From Bacteroidota bacterium (GTDB lineage: Bacteria > Bacteroidota > Bacteroidia > UKL13-3): DNA of 64,000 nucleotides. This document shows, piece after piece, positions 1 through 8,411 of this stretch; the first letter of the stretch is position 1; every line of letters begins with the position of its first letter. Made by a program: the position numbers and the translations under genes. The stretch spans positions 142,825-206,824 of the forward strand of contig CANGVA010000003.1 of NCBI GenBank assembly GCA_947457395.1. Reading direction: 5' to 3'. The notes under the pieces were generated by a model that saw nothing but the letters and a program-made list of their open reading frames with translations, was not told where the DNA came from and did not search any database.

Positions 1-1
1 T

Positions 2-88
2 AAACAGCGCTATCCTGTGCAGAAAGTTTCTGAAAATAAAAACAAAGAATTAGTATTGAAGAAAAATATTTCACCCGGATTTTTATGA
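2..88 (+). CDS. 3' end of an upstream gene (partial, unknown)
   Basis: This frame is open from the left edge to a TGA at 86-88. It encodes a lysine-rich tail of 28 residues ending in SPGFL. The TGA overlaps the ATG of the amidohydrolase gene as ATGA (85-88), the usual sign of translational coupling in an operon. The other two forward frames are closed in this stretch. Too little is present to name a family. A chance open frame of this length is possible; the ATGA overlap is the main argument for a real gene end. Confidence 0.45.
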   Translation, partial: KQRYPVQKVSENKNKELVLKKNISPGFL

Positions 89-1743
89 TAAGCAAAGGTA
101 TGAAAGGTTTAATGCAAATAAATAAATATGCAGTACTTGCCTGCTGCATAATAATTATTACTGCTTCTTGTAACAACAGAAAGCAAGTTGATATGCTGGT
201 GACAGGAGGCACCATCTACACTGTTGATTCAGCCATGAATACCGCAAATGTGATGGTGATTGATGAAGGAAAAATTCTGGAAGTTGGTAGTAGTGAGTTA
301 TTAGCAAACTATCAGGCAGACACGATTATTAATGCAATAGGAAAATTTATTTATCCGGGTCTTATTGACGCCCATTCACATTTTTACGGATTGGGCACAC
401 AAGAGCAGAAAGTTGATTTAACAGGTACCAACAGTTGGCAGGAAGTGTTGGAAAGATGTAAGTCGTTTGCTGCAATAAGTCAGCTCACGTTACTTACCGG
501 TAGAGGTTGGGATCAAAATGACTGGCCGGTGAAGGAGTATCCGGATAATAGCCTGCTTAATGAGTTGTTCCCAACTATTCCGGTGTTACTGAAAAGGGTT
601 GATGGCCACGCAGCTATTGCCAATAACAAAGCACTGCAGTTGGCCGGCATTGATATAAACACTCAAGTAGCAGGAGGTGAGTTACTGAAGAAAAATAAGG
701 TACTTTCAGGTGTATTAATAGATAATGCAGTTGATTTGGTAGAAGATAAGTTGCCTAAACCCGACAAGGAAAGCATCATCCGCTCTTTGCTGCTGGCACA
801 ACAGGCCTGCTTCCAATACGGATTAACCGGGGTATGTGATGCCGGATTGCCATCTGAAATTATTTATATCATCGACTCATTGCAGCAGGCAGGTCTTCTA
901 CACATGCGAATCTATGCCATGATAAGCGCCAATGATAAGCAGGTAGATGAATGGCTGGCACGAAAGCCTATCATTAATGAACGGCTGAACGCATCTTCTT
1001 TTAAAATGTATGCCGATGGTGCATTAGGCTCACGCGGAGCTTGTCTCACGCATCCGTATTCAGATCAGCCGAGTCATCACGGTCTTATCCTTACATCGCA
1101 TCAAAAGATGGAGGAATATGTAAAACGAATCAGTCAGTCGCCATATCAACTCAACACGCATTGTATTGGCGACTCCGCCAATCGGTTTATACTTCAACTG
1201 TATGGCAAATATTTAAATGGATATAAAGATAGACGCTGGCGCATAGAACATGCACAAGTGGTAAATCGAAATGATTTTGATTTGTTTGGTCAATTTGGAA
1301 TCATTCCTTCCGTTCAGCCAACGCATGCCACCAGTGATATGTATTGGGCAAAAGACCGATTAGGCGAGGAACGCTTAAAAGGGGCCTATGCACTAAAGAC
1401 GCTGATGAAGCAAAATGGATGGATTCCACTGGGAACTGATTTTCCGGTGGAGTCGCCCAATCCTTTTTATACTTTTTATGCAGCAGTTGCGCGCATGGAT
1501 GCCAAGCAATTTCCTGCCGGTGGTTTTCAGATTGAAAATGCACTGAGCAGGGAAGAAGCTTTGCGGGGGATGACTATCTGGGCAGCCAAAGCAGCTTTTG
1601 AAGAGCAGATCAAAGGCTCGTTGGAGAAAGGTAAATTGGCAGATTTTATACTGGTTGATAAAGACTTGATGAAAGATAATCTGGAAGATATCAGAATGCT
1701 GATGCCGGCTGCAGTGTTTTTAAATGGTAAACGTGTTAAGTAA
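85..1743 (+). CDS. Amidohydrolase-3 (YtcJ-like) lipoprotein
   Basis: This is a 552-residue metal-dependent hydrolase of the Amidohydro_3/YtcJ type. An N-terminal hydrophobic stretch ends in a lipobox, ITASC, with Cys29 as the probable lipidation site, so it should be anchored in the envelope. The metal-site motif DAHSH lies near residues 95-99, RIEHAQV near 386 and LGTDFPVE near 450, in the order expected for the family. The length matches YtcJ proteins, whose substrates are mostly unknown amides or cyclic imides. The ATG at 85 overlaps the upstream stop codon; an internal ATG at 112 would also leave a complete signal peptide. The next gene follows after 13 bases, so the two are probably co-transcribed. 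Confidence 0.85.
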   Translation: MISKGMKGLMQINKYAVLACCIIIITASCNNRKQVDMLVTGGTIYTVDSAMNTANVMVIDEGKILEVGSSELLANYQADTIINAIGKFIYPGLIDAHSHFYGLGTQEQKVDLTGTNSWQEVLERCKSFAAISQLTLLTGRGWDQNDWPVKEYPDNSLLNELFPTIPVLLKRVDGHAAIANNKALQLAGIDINTQVAGGELLKKNKVLSGVLIDNAVDLVEDKLPKPDKESIIRSLLLAQQACFQYGLTGVCDAGLPSEIIYIIDSLQQAGLLHMRIYAMISANDKQVDEWLARKPIINERLNASSFKMYADGALGSRGACLTHPYSDQPSHHGLILTSHQKMEEYVKRISQSPYQLNTHCIGDSANRFILQLYGKYLNGYKDRRWRIEHAQVVNRNDFDLFGQFGIIPSVQPTHATSDMYWAKDRLGEERLKGAYALKTLMKQNGWIPLGTDFPVESPNPFYTFYAAVARMDAKQFPAGGFQIENALSREEALRGMTIWAAKAAFEEQIKGSLEKGKLADFILVDKDLMKDNLEDIRMLMPAAVFLNGKRVK

Positions 1744-1756
1744 TGATAATAAACTA

Positions 1757-2374
1757 ATGAGTTTTGTTTGTAAAATAAAATTGAGTGAGGTAAATAATTT
1801 ATCGGATGCACGTTTTGGTGCTGCCGCAGGATTTGATTATTTGGGATTTTGCTTTGATACGTTAAATCCTGCATTTATTCCTCCGGTTAAGGCCAAGGAA
1901 ATTATTGATTGGGTTTCAGGCCCTTTTATGGTAGGTGAATTTGGTGAACAGAAGCCTGAGGAGATCAATCAGATTGCCGAGTTATTGCAGCTCGACCTGA
2001 TTGAAATAAACAACGATTTATTGCCGGATGAGGTTGCTAAACTTGGCAAGCCTGTCATCAAATACCTGAACCTTAAAACAATGAATGAGGCACAGCTAAA
2101 AGCAGAAATACAAGCATACAGTAAGGTATGTGCAGGTTATGTTTGCAAAGTATCTCCAGATGATATAGAAAGTCTGGCAGGAATACGAACCATCCTATTA
2201 AATGATACTGCATTGTTTATTACAGGCATAGACAATCCGGACGAGCTGTATAAAGCTTTTATTACCGGTAAACCAGATGGTATTTACATAACAGGTAGCA
2301 ATGAGGAAATGGTGGGGATAAAAGATTTTGAAACGTTACAACACTTAGTAGAGAAATTTACTATCATTGAATAA
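1757..2374 (+). CDS. TrpF-like beta/alpha-barrel protein, probably not a normal phosphoribosylanthranilate isomerase
   Basis: The 205-residue protein resembles phosphoribosylanthranilate isomerase in length and in its N-terminal pattern (DARFGAAAGFDYLGFCF, matching the DA..A...GAD.lGF.F pattern of TrpF). The expected catalytic Cys motif KICG reads KIKL here, and the VQLHG stretch reads IEINN. It may therefore be a barrel paralogue with another role or no catalysis. The ATG at 1757 is preferred over an upstream in-frame start at 1724, which lies inside the amidohydrolase gene. No other trp genes are nearby. Confidence 0.6.
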   Translation: MSFVCKIKLSEVNNLSDARFGAAAGFDYLGFCFDTLNPAFIPPVKAKEIIDWVSGPFMVGEFGEQKPEEINQIAELLQLDLIEINNDLLPDEVAKLGKPVIKYLNLKTMNEAQLKAEIQAYSKVCAGYVCKVSPDDIESLAGIRTILLNDTALFITGIDNPDELYKAFITGKPDGIYITGSNEEMVGIKDFETLQHLVEKFTIIE

Positions 2375-2394
2375 TAATTTAAATTATTAACCCC

Positions 2395-2844
2395 ATGAAG
2401 TTAACAAATATGCGCTTAGTTCTGCTGCTTTTAAGCACCACAATTATTTTCGCCTGCAGTAAAGATGAAGAATCTAAATCGGCAACCGATTTACTTACTG
2501 GTGGTAGTGCAAAATCTTGGAGAATTCAATCCCGCACATTTAACGGAACTTTAGACCCTATAGACTCCTGTGAAGCTGATGATTTTTTAACGTTTAACAA
2601 ATCAGGTAATACTTTTACAGATAATCCCGGCAATATTACATGTGGAGCTTCGGTTTCTTCCGGAACCTGGGCATTATCAAGTAATAATAAGGTGCTCACA
2701 ATGACTGAAGGCGGTAATTCAAACGCTATAGATATTAATGAATTATCAGAGCATAAATTAGTTTTAAAGGGGAATTCTACTGATACCATCATGGGGGTTC
2801 CAACAGCTTATACTGTTGTTGTTACATTAGGCCATGTTAAGTAA
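2395..2844 (+). CDS. Lipocalin-like lipoprotein
   Basis: This is a 149-residue small lipoprotein. The signal peptide ends in the lipobox IFAC with Cys21 as the lipidation site, followed by SKDEE. The body starts with LLTGGSAKSWRI, contains paired Cys residues (DSCEADD and ITCGAS) and alternates short polar and hydrophobic strands (SGTWALSSNNKVLTM). This is the pattern of the small lipocalin-like beta-barrel lipoproteins common in Bacteroidota. The ligand is unknown. The gene begins 20 bases after the TrpF-like gene and is followed by a strong hairpin terminator, so it probably closes that operon. Confidence 0.65.
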   Translation: MKLTNMRLVLLLLSTTIIFACSKDEESKSATDLLTGGSAKSWRIQSRTFNGTLDPIDSCEADDFLTFNKSGNTFTDNPGNITCGASVSSGTWALSSNNKVLTMTEGGNSNAIDINELSEHKLVLKGNSTDTIMGVPTAYTVVVTLGHVK

Positions 2845-2864
2845 TTTTTTTTCTTAACTTATAT

Positions 2865-2890
2865 AAAGCCATCATCCGATGGCTTTTTTT
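2865..2890. terminator. Bidirectional rho-independent terminator
   Basis: The stem AAAGCCATC pairs with GATGGCTTT across an ATCC loop and is followed by a T run on the plus strand. It sits between the convergent lipocalin-like gene and the aminotransferase gene, and overlaps the last codons of the latter. Confidence 0.85.
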
Positions 2891-4151
2891 ATTTCATCAA
2901 TTAATAAATCAATTTCTTCTTTGCGGTTATAAATATGGGTCGATACCCGCAGGGAGTTTAATCCGTTTTCAGGCACCATTCTAATTCTTACCTTAGCTTC
3001 AGCTGCCTTTTTATAAAAAGCAGCATAGTCTACCCCTTTAATTCTAAATCCGTTTACGGAGCATCTCGATTGTTCTTCTGTTGGTGTAAGCAGTTCTATT
3101 CTATTTCCCAAAGTCAGCAACTGGTCTTGGGTGTATTTACCTAAATACTTGATGCGTTCATGTATACGTGTCATCCCAATACTTTCAATAAATTCAATCG
3201 ATGCCTCAACACCTTTATATAAACCAGATGACTGTGTGCCGCCATAGTATCGGTGCGCAGAGTCGGCATAATCACCCATTTCAACAGGTATTTTTGCCAT
3301 ATTCCATTTGGCATTGTCGCTTCCTCCGCCTACAAAATAAGTTTGTAATGTTTGCTGAAAATCTTTTTCACATATAAGAATCCCGTTCCCTTGGGTCCCA
3401 GCATCCACTTGTGGCAGCAACTGGCATACATATCACAATCCATCTCTTTTAAATTGAGAGGCAACATGCCCGGACCATGTGCGCCATCAATAAAAATAAA
3501 TAATCCCTTATCTCTTCCCAGTTTACAAATTTCTTTAGCAGGTAATATCTGTCCTTGCGTGCATGGAATATGAGGTATGGCAAGCGCACGTGTTTTTTTG
3601 TTTATCAAAGCGGCAATGCGCTCCAATGTTTCTGCAGCGGTTGGTGCAGGCGTAAACGTGCGGATTACGATACCATGCAGGCGTTGTCTGTTAAGCCATG
3701 GAAATGCATTACCTACATGTTCATGTGTAGTTAGAATTACCTCATCTCCTTTTTTTAATGGCAGACCCCAGCAGGCAATATTAATTCCATCTGTTACATT
3801 GTGCGTTAGTGCAATCTCTTTTTCATCTGCCCCAACAAATGCTGCGAGTTTGGCATGCAGGTTTTCCCACCCGCCATAGTTGCCAAACTGGTCGCCATCC
3901 ATCATTCCCTTTTTCACTGCTTCAATCACGTAATAAGGTGAAGGGCCCATGGTTCCGTTATTTAAATAGGCAAAATCGTTTGCAAGCGGAAAATGTTTTC
4001 GTACATTTTTCCAGAAGGCTTCATCATCTTCATCCGCATTATTTTTCAGGCTATCCAGTGTAACAGCTGAGGCCTCTTCGTTTTGCCAGAGCAGGCTGCC
4101 CATCAAGGCCGCTGAAGAGTGTTTGATAAAGGAGCGTCTGTTTGTTTTCAT
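2872..4151 (-). pseudogene. Tat-exported class V aminotransferase (isopenicillin-N epimerase-like), frameshifted
   Basis: Two overlapping minus-strand frames together make one PLP-dependent class V aminotransferase of about 426 residues. The first frame (from ATG 4151) has a Tat-type leader (RRSFIK) and the PLP-lysine region CHKWMLGPKG. It reads GTGFLYVKK and then stops at 3330. The family-like sequence continues in the -1 frame as DFQQTLQTYFVGGG to the stop at 2872. The switch falls at the A5 run at 3364-3368 (codons AAA AAG). One missing A, or a -1 slip on G-AAA-AAG, restores a full-length protein. Causes could be sequencing error, a genuine recent mutation, or programmed frameshifting. Everything else looks intact, so decay is recent if real. 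A TTG at 4157 is a weaker start. Confidence 0.75.
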
Positions 4152-4209
4152 AGTCAATCAAATATGGTAAAAAGTTTATGAATGTAAAAAGTTAATTTCG
4201 CTTCCTGTC

Positions 4210-5289
4210 ATGAAAAACGAAATCAATGTAATTGGCCTGATGAGTGGTACTTCCATGGATGGTGTGGATATTGCACACGTAAAGTTTACAAAAGATGGGT
4301 CTGCCTGGCAATATAACTGTGCTTTTACCCAAACCATTCCTTATGAAGAGCGTTGGCGCATCCGCTTGTCTCAGTTGCACAAGCAACCTATGTTTCTCTA
4401 TCCTAAAACCAGTGCATACTATGGAAAATATCTTGGGCAACTCGTCAATCAGTTTGTTAAAAAACATGCTATCCAAGCAGATTTGATCAGTTCGCATGGA
4501 CATACCATTTTTCATCAGCCCGAAGCAGGATTTACTGCACAGATAGGCGATGGTGCAGCTATTCACGCCATTACAGGGTTGCCTGTGGTATGCGATTTCA
4601 GAACAACAGATGTAGCCCTTGGCGGACAAGGAGCGCCATTGGTACCCATTGGTGATCAATTATTGTTTTCAGCTTATGATGCTTGTTTAAACCTGGGTGG
4701 TATTGCCAATATTAGTTTTACACGATTGTCTGATGTAAAAGCATTTGATATCGCGCCCTGCAATATTGTGTTAAACCGTGTAGCCCGTTGGCTAAATCTG
4801 GTTTATGATGATGGGGGTAAAATTGCGGCCTCAGGTATAGCAGATGAGGAGCTGTTAAATAAATTAAATGACCTGGATTATTATCACCTGCAAACGGCAA
4901 AGTCTCTTGGACGCGAGTGGATCAATGAAGTGTTTTGGCCGGTTGTTAAATCTTTTTCTGACATCAGTGAGGCTGATATGATGGCTACACTATCTGCGCA
5001 CATTGCTTTTCAGATTAAACGTGTTATAGAAAAATACCGTCCTCAAAAAATGCTCATCACCGGAGGCGGGGCGTTTAATACCCATCTTATTGAGCAATTA
5101 CAGCAACAGCAAACCACACAAATCCATATTCCTGACGAGCAAGCCATTCAATATAAGGAGGCCATCATTTTTGCCTTGCTTGGTGTATTGCGGGTAAACA
5201 ACCTGAATAACAGTTTAAAAAGTGTTACCGGAGCCTCTCGCAGCAATATTGGTGGCGCCTTATATGGCGATTTTTCTGCGTTGATATAA
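4210..5289 (+). CDS. anmK: Anhydro-N-acetylmuramic acid kinase
   Basis: A 359-residue kinase that opens and phosphorylates 1,6-anhydro-MurNAc to MurNAc-6-phosphate with ATP, in peptidoglycan recycling in the cytoplasm. The N-terminal signature GLMSGTSMDGVD at residues 9-20 is diagnostic of AnmK. Further family motifs are SSHGHTIFH, LNLGGIANIS and ITGGGAFNTHL. The length is normal for the family. The gene is divergent from the aminotransferase gene, with about 58 bases between the starts, and stands upstream of the amino acid dehydrogenase. No murQ is nearby. Confidence 0.95.
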   Translation: MKNEINVIGLMSGTSMDGVDIAHVKFTKDGSAWQYNCAFTQTIPYEERWRIRLSQLHKQPMFLYPKTSAYYGKYLGQLVNQFVKKHAIQADLISSHGHTIFHQPEAGFTAQIGDGAAIHAITGLPVVCDFRTTDVALGGQGAPLVPIGDQLLFSAYDACLNLGGIANISFTRLSDVKAFDIAPCNIVLNRVARWLNLVYDDGGKIAASGIADEELLNKLNDLDYYHLQTAKSLGREWINEVFWPVVKSFSDISEADMMATLSAHIAFQIKRVIEKYRPQKMLITGGGAFNTHLIEQLQQQQTTQIHIPDEQAIQYKEAIIFALLGVLRVNNLNNSLKSVTGASRSNIGGALYGDFSALI

Positions 5290-5348
5290 ATCAGTTCCGC
5301 AGGTGAGAATTAGACCTTATCTTCCCGCAATTTTAAGAATATCCTGAT

Positions 5349-6605
5349 ATGCAGATTGACAAATTAATTCAGAAGTACGAAAGTAAGCAACCCGAGATTG
5401 TGTTTGAATGGAAGGACAGTGAAACAGAAGCAGAAGGATGGGTAGTCATTAACTCTTTACGCAACGGAAGTGCCGGTGGAGGCACGCGCATGCGTAAGGG
5501 TTTGAATAAAGATGAAGTAATTTCTTTGGCTAAAACCATGGAAATTAAATTTACCGTTTCGGGCCCCCCAATTGGTGGCGCCAAATCAGGAATTAATTTT
5601 GATCCTGCCGATCCGCGTAAAAAAGGTGTATTGGAACGCTGGTATAAAGCTGTAATGCCTTTGCTTAAAACATACTATGGTACAGGTGGCGATTTAAACG
5701 TGGATGAAATACATGAAGTAATACCTATTACAGAAAAGTATGGGTTGTTACATCCACAGGAAGGCACGGCTGTTGGTCATTTTCAACCCGATGAAGCCTC
5801 AAAACAACGCATGATCAAAAACCTGCGTGAAGGTGTTTCCAAAGTGCTGGATGATGCCCGCTTCTCTCCCGACACAACCAAGAAATATGTAGTAGCTGAC
5901 ATGATTACCGGCTGGGGTGTGGCAGAAGCAGTTCGTCATTTTTATGATTTCTGGGGGCCAAATTTTGCCTACAAGCGTGCCATTATTCAGGGATGGGGAA
6001 ATGTGGCAGCAGCAGCTGCATATTATCTATCTCAAATGAATGTGATGATTGTGGGTATTATCGACAGAGAAGGCGGATTAATTAACCCCAAAGGATTTTC
6101 AAAAGAAGAAATCAAACAATTGTTTGTGGAGCGAGATGGCAATAAACTGTCAAAAGATACCTGTAAGAAAATGGGTCTGGAGTTTATTGCGTATGACGAT
6201 ATCAATCAAAAAGTATGGAGCGTAGGTGCAGAAATATTTGTTCCTGCAGCAGCCTCACGCATGCTTACACAAGCCCAATTGGATGCAATGGTGGCTAATG
6301 ATTTAGAAGTGATTTCCTGTGGAGCCAATGTGCCTTTTGCCGATAAAGAAATTTTTCTTGGCTCTATAGGTAACAGTGCCGATGACCAAGTGGCGGTTAT
6401 ACCGGATTTTATTGCCAATTGCGGAATGGCACGTGTATTTGCCTATTGCATGAGTGAAGAATTTCAGTTGAGTGATGAAGAAATTTTTAAGGATGCATCT
6501 AAAACTATCAGACAGGCATTGATGCGTCTAAATCAATTTAATCCAAAGCGTACAGGGTTACTTAAAAAGGGATTGGAAATGAGTTTGGTGAATTTAGTTA
6601 AATAA
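5349..6605 (+). CDS. Glu/Leu/Phe/Val dehydrogenase family enzyme
   Basis: A 418-residue NAD(P)-dependent amino acid dehydrogenase catalysing reversible oxidative deamination to a 2-oxo acid. The catalytic-lysine motif PPIGGAKSGI has its lysine near residue 79. The dinucleotide-binding segment IQGWGNVAAAAAYYL lies in the second half, and SCGANVPF follows. The length fits the glutamate dehydrogenase-like branch found in Bacteroidota, but substrate choice cannot be read from the sequence by eye. The start at 5349 lies 59 bases after anmK. Confidence 0.85.
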   Translation: MQIDKLIQKYESKQPEIVFEWKDSETEAEGWVVINSLRNGSAGGGTRMRKGLNKDEVISLAKTMEIKFTVSGPPIGGAKSGINFDPADPRKKGVLERWYKAVMPLLKTYYGTGGDLNVDEIHEVIPITEKYGLLHPQEGTAVGHFQPDEASKQRMIKNLREGVSKVLDDARFSPDTTKKYVVADMITGWGVAEAVRHFYDFWGPNFAYKRAIIQGWGNVAAAAAYYLSQMNVMIVGIIDREGGLINPKGFSKEEIKQLFVERDGNKLSKDTCKKMGLEFIAYDDINQKVWSVGAEIFVPAAASRMLTQAQLDAMVANDLEVISCGANVPFADKEIFLGSIGNSADDQVAVIPDFIANCGMARVFAYCMSEEFQLSDEEIFKDASKTIRQALMRLNQFNPKRTGLLKKGLEMSLVNLVK

Positions 6606-6613
6606 CCTAAGGG

Positions 6614-6634
6614 TGTTGGGTATTAGGTGTTGGG
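6614..6634 (+). repeat. Heptamer repeat, left flank of four-helix-bundle gene
   Basis: Three tandem heptamers read TGTTGGG, TATTAGG and TGTTGGG, fitting TRTTRGG. A matching set in the opposite orientation lies beyond the four-helix-bundle gene at 7076-7110, so the gene is bracketed by degenerate inverted repeats. The upstream dehydrogenase stop is only 8 bases away. Confidence 0.7.
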
Positions 6635-6675
6635 CTTTGAAAATGTTTATTGAGAGTTGTTATAAGTAAATCTTG

Positions 6676-7050
6676 ATGAGAGATTTTAGGAAACTAAACA
6701 TATGGACTGACTCTATGGCTTTGGTTGAGCTTGTTTATCAAATACTAAAGTTACTGCCGGACAGCGAGAAGTTTAGTATGCAATTGCAAATGCAGAGATC
6801 TACAATTTCTATACCCTCCAATATTGCTGAAGGATGCAGCAGATCAAGTGAATTGGACTTCAAGAGATTTCTTGAAATTGCAATAGGCTCGACATTTGAA
6901 TTGGAAACACAGGTTTTATTGGCAGTAAGAATTGGTTATTTTACTGAACAAAAGACTGAGCCTGTATTAGCTAAAATTAATCAGGTTCAAAAACAATTGA
7001 ATGCTTTCATATCATCCATAAAGAATAGAGTTAAAAAAACAGCTAAATAA
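6676..7050 (+). CDS. Four-helix-bundle protein (23S rRNA intervening-sequence/S23 family)
   Basis: A 124-residue, mostly helical protein. The N-terminal pattern MRDFRKLNIWTDSMALVELV and the central STISIPSNIAEGCSR with FKRFLEIA are the recognisable core of the S23/IVP four-helix-bundle family. Members are encoded in intervening sequences of 23S rRNA genes or as free-standing intergenic genes in Bacteroidota; the Avd accessory protein of diversity-generating retroelements shares the fold. The biochemical role is unknown, though nucleic acid binding is likely. ATG 6676 is preferred to the TTG at 6673. The gene is flanked by inverted heptamer repeats and separates the dehydrogenase from kynU, so it looks like an insertion. 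Confidence 0.85.
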   Translation: MRDFRKLNIWTDSMALVELVYQILKLLPDSEKFSMQLQMQRSTISIPSNIAEGCSRSSELDFKRFLEIAIGSTFELETQVLLAVRIGYFTEQKTEPVLAKINQVQKQLNAFISSIKNRVKKTAK

Positions 7051-7075
7051 TAATGTTAATTTTGAGATAATTTAA

Positions 7076-7110
7076 CCAAACACCTAATCCCCAAGACCCA
7101 ATACCTATAG
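7076..7110 (-). repeat. Heptamer repeat, right flank of four-helix-bundle gene
   Basis: On the minus strand the heptamers read TATTGGG, TCTTGGG, GATTAGG and TGTTTGG (7103 down to 7076), preceded by CTATAGG. They match the TRTTRGG pattern on the left flank but in inverted orientation. They end 4 bases before the kynU start codon. Confidence 0.7.
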
Positions 7111-7113
7111 CAG

Positions 7114-8382
7114 ATGATACAATTTCAAAATACCCTCTCCTTCGCCCAACAGTTAGATAAGGAAGACTCCTTGTCTCGATTTCGTGATGCGTTTTATCTG
7201 CTAAAAAAGAATGATAAGCATGTAATATACCTCTGCGGAAATTCCTTGGGTTTGCAACCCAAATCGGTTAAAGCGGCTATCGAACAAGAGCTGAAAGACT
7301 GGGCAGAGTTAGGCGTTGAGGGGCATTTTGATGGCAAAAATCCCTGGATGTATTACCATCATTTCCTTACAGAAAATGCAGCTGCAGTGGTAGGGGCCAA
7401 ACCGGTAGAAGTAGTGGTAATGAATAATCTTACCGCTAACTTACATTTAATGATGGTGAGTTTTTACAGGCCAACGAAAACCCGATATAAAATTATGATG
7501 GAGGTCTCGGCTTTCCCTAGTGATCAGTATGCCATGGAAACGCAGGCCCGCTTTCATGGATTGGATCCTGATGATGCAATCATTGAACTTACCCCGCGTG
7601 CAGGCGAGTATACGTTACGCACCGAAGATATCATTGCCAAAATAAATGCACATAAAGATGATTTGGCAATTATAATGATGGGTGGGGTAAACTATTATAC
7701 AGGTCAGGCATTTGATATGAAAGCCATTACCGAAGCGGCACATGCAGTTGGTGCCAATGTGGGTTTTGATTGTGCGCATGCTGCCGGTAATTTGCATTTG
7801 CAATTGCACGATTGGAATGTTGATTTTGCCGTTTGGTGTACGTATAAGTATTTAAACTCAGGTCCGGGTGGCACCAGCGGTGTATTTGTGCATGAGCGCC
7901 ACGCCAATAATAAAGATTTGCCTCGTTTTGCCGGCTGGTGGGGCCATGATGAGAAAGAACGTTTTCAAATGAAAAAGGGATTTAAGCCCATGCAAGGTGC
8001 TGCAGGCTGGCAATTAAGCAATGCGCAAATTTTTCCAATGGCTATTCATAAAGCTTCACTTGAATTGTTTGCGCAGGCTGGAATGGAGAATCTGAGAAAG
8101 AAGAGTGAAAAACTAACCGGATATCTGGAGTTTATATTAAAAGATTATCAGGAGCATTTAACGGTTATTACACCGGCCAATCCTGCAGAAAGGGGTTGTC
8201 AGCTATCCATTATTGTAAAACAAAACGGCAAAAAATTGTTTGACTATTTGGTGGAGCACAATGTATTGCCCGATTGGCGTGAACCGGATGTCATCAGAAT
8301 GAGTCCGGTGCCTCTGTATAATACATTCGAAGAGGTATATCAGATTGGTCAGATTTTGAAAAAGTATGTTGAAATTAATTAG
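7114..8382 (+). CDS. kynU: Kynureninase
   Basis: A 422-residue PLP enzyme cleaving 3-hydroxykynurenine (or kynurenine) to 3-hydroxyanthranilate (or anthranilate) plus alanine. The PLP-lysine motif WCTYKYLNSGPGG places the Schiff-base lysine at K245. Other family features are YLCGNSLGLQPK near the N-terminus, GVNYYTGQAFD and VGFDCAHAAGNLHL. The length matches bacterial kynureninases. It lies 29 bases upstream of kmo, so the two make a kynurenine branch that could feed de novo NAD synthesis through quinolinate. The heptamer repeat just before the start may sit in its leader. Confidence 0.95.
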   Translation: MIQFQNTLSFAQQLDKEDSLSRFRDAFYLLKKNDKHVIYLCGNSLGLQPKSVKAAIEQELKDWAELGVEGHFDGKNPWMYYHHFLTENAAAVVGAKPVEVVVMNNLTANLHLMMVSFYRPTKTRYKIMMEVSAFPSDQYAMETQARFHGLDPDDAIIELTPRAGEYTLRTEDIIAKINAHKDDLAIIMMGGVNYYTGQAFDMKAITEAAHAVGANVGFDCAHAAGNLHLQLHDWNVDFAVWCTYKYLNSGPGGTSGVFVHERHANNKDLPRFAGWWGHDEKERFQMKKGFKPMQGAAGWQLSNAQIFPMAIHKASLELFAQAGMENLRKKSEKLTGYLEFILKDYQEHLTVITPANPAERGCQLSIIVKQNGKKLFDYLVEHNVLPDWREPDVIRMSPVPLYNTFEEVYQIGQILKKYVEIN

Positions 8383-8411
8383 TTGCAAGCGCATTCTATA
8401 AGTCATTTAAA

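Noticed and set aside
3577-3879. Plus-strand open frame of 100 codons opposite the aminotransferase
   Set aside because: It overlaps the well-supported aminotransferase frame, including conserved active-site regions, and has no recognisable motif.
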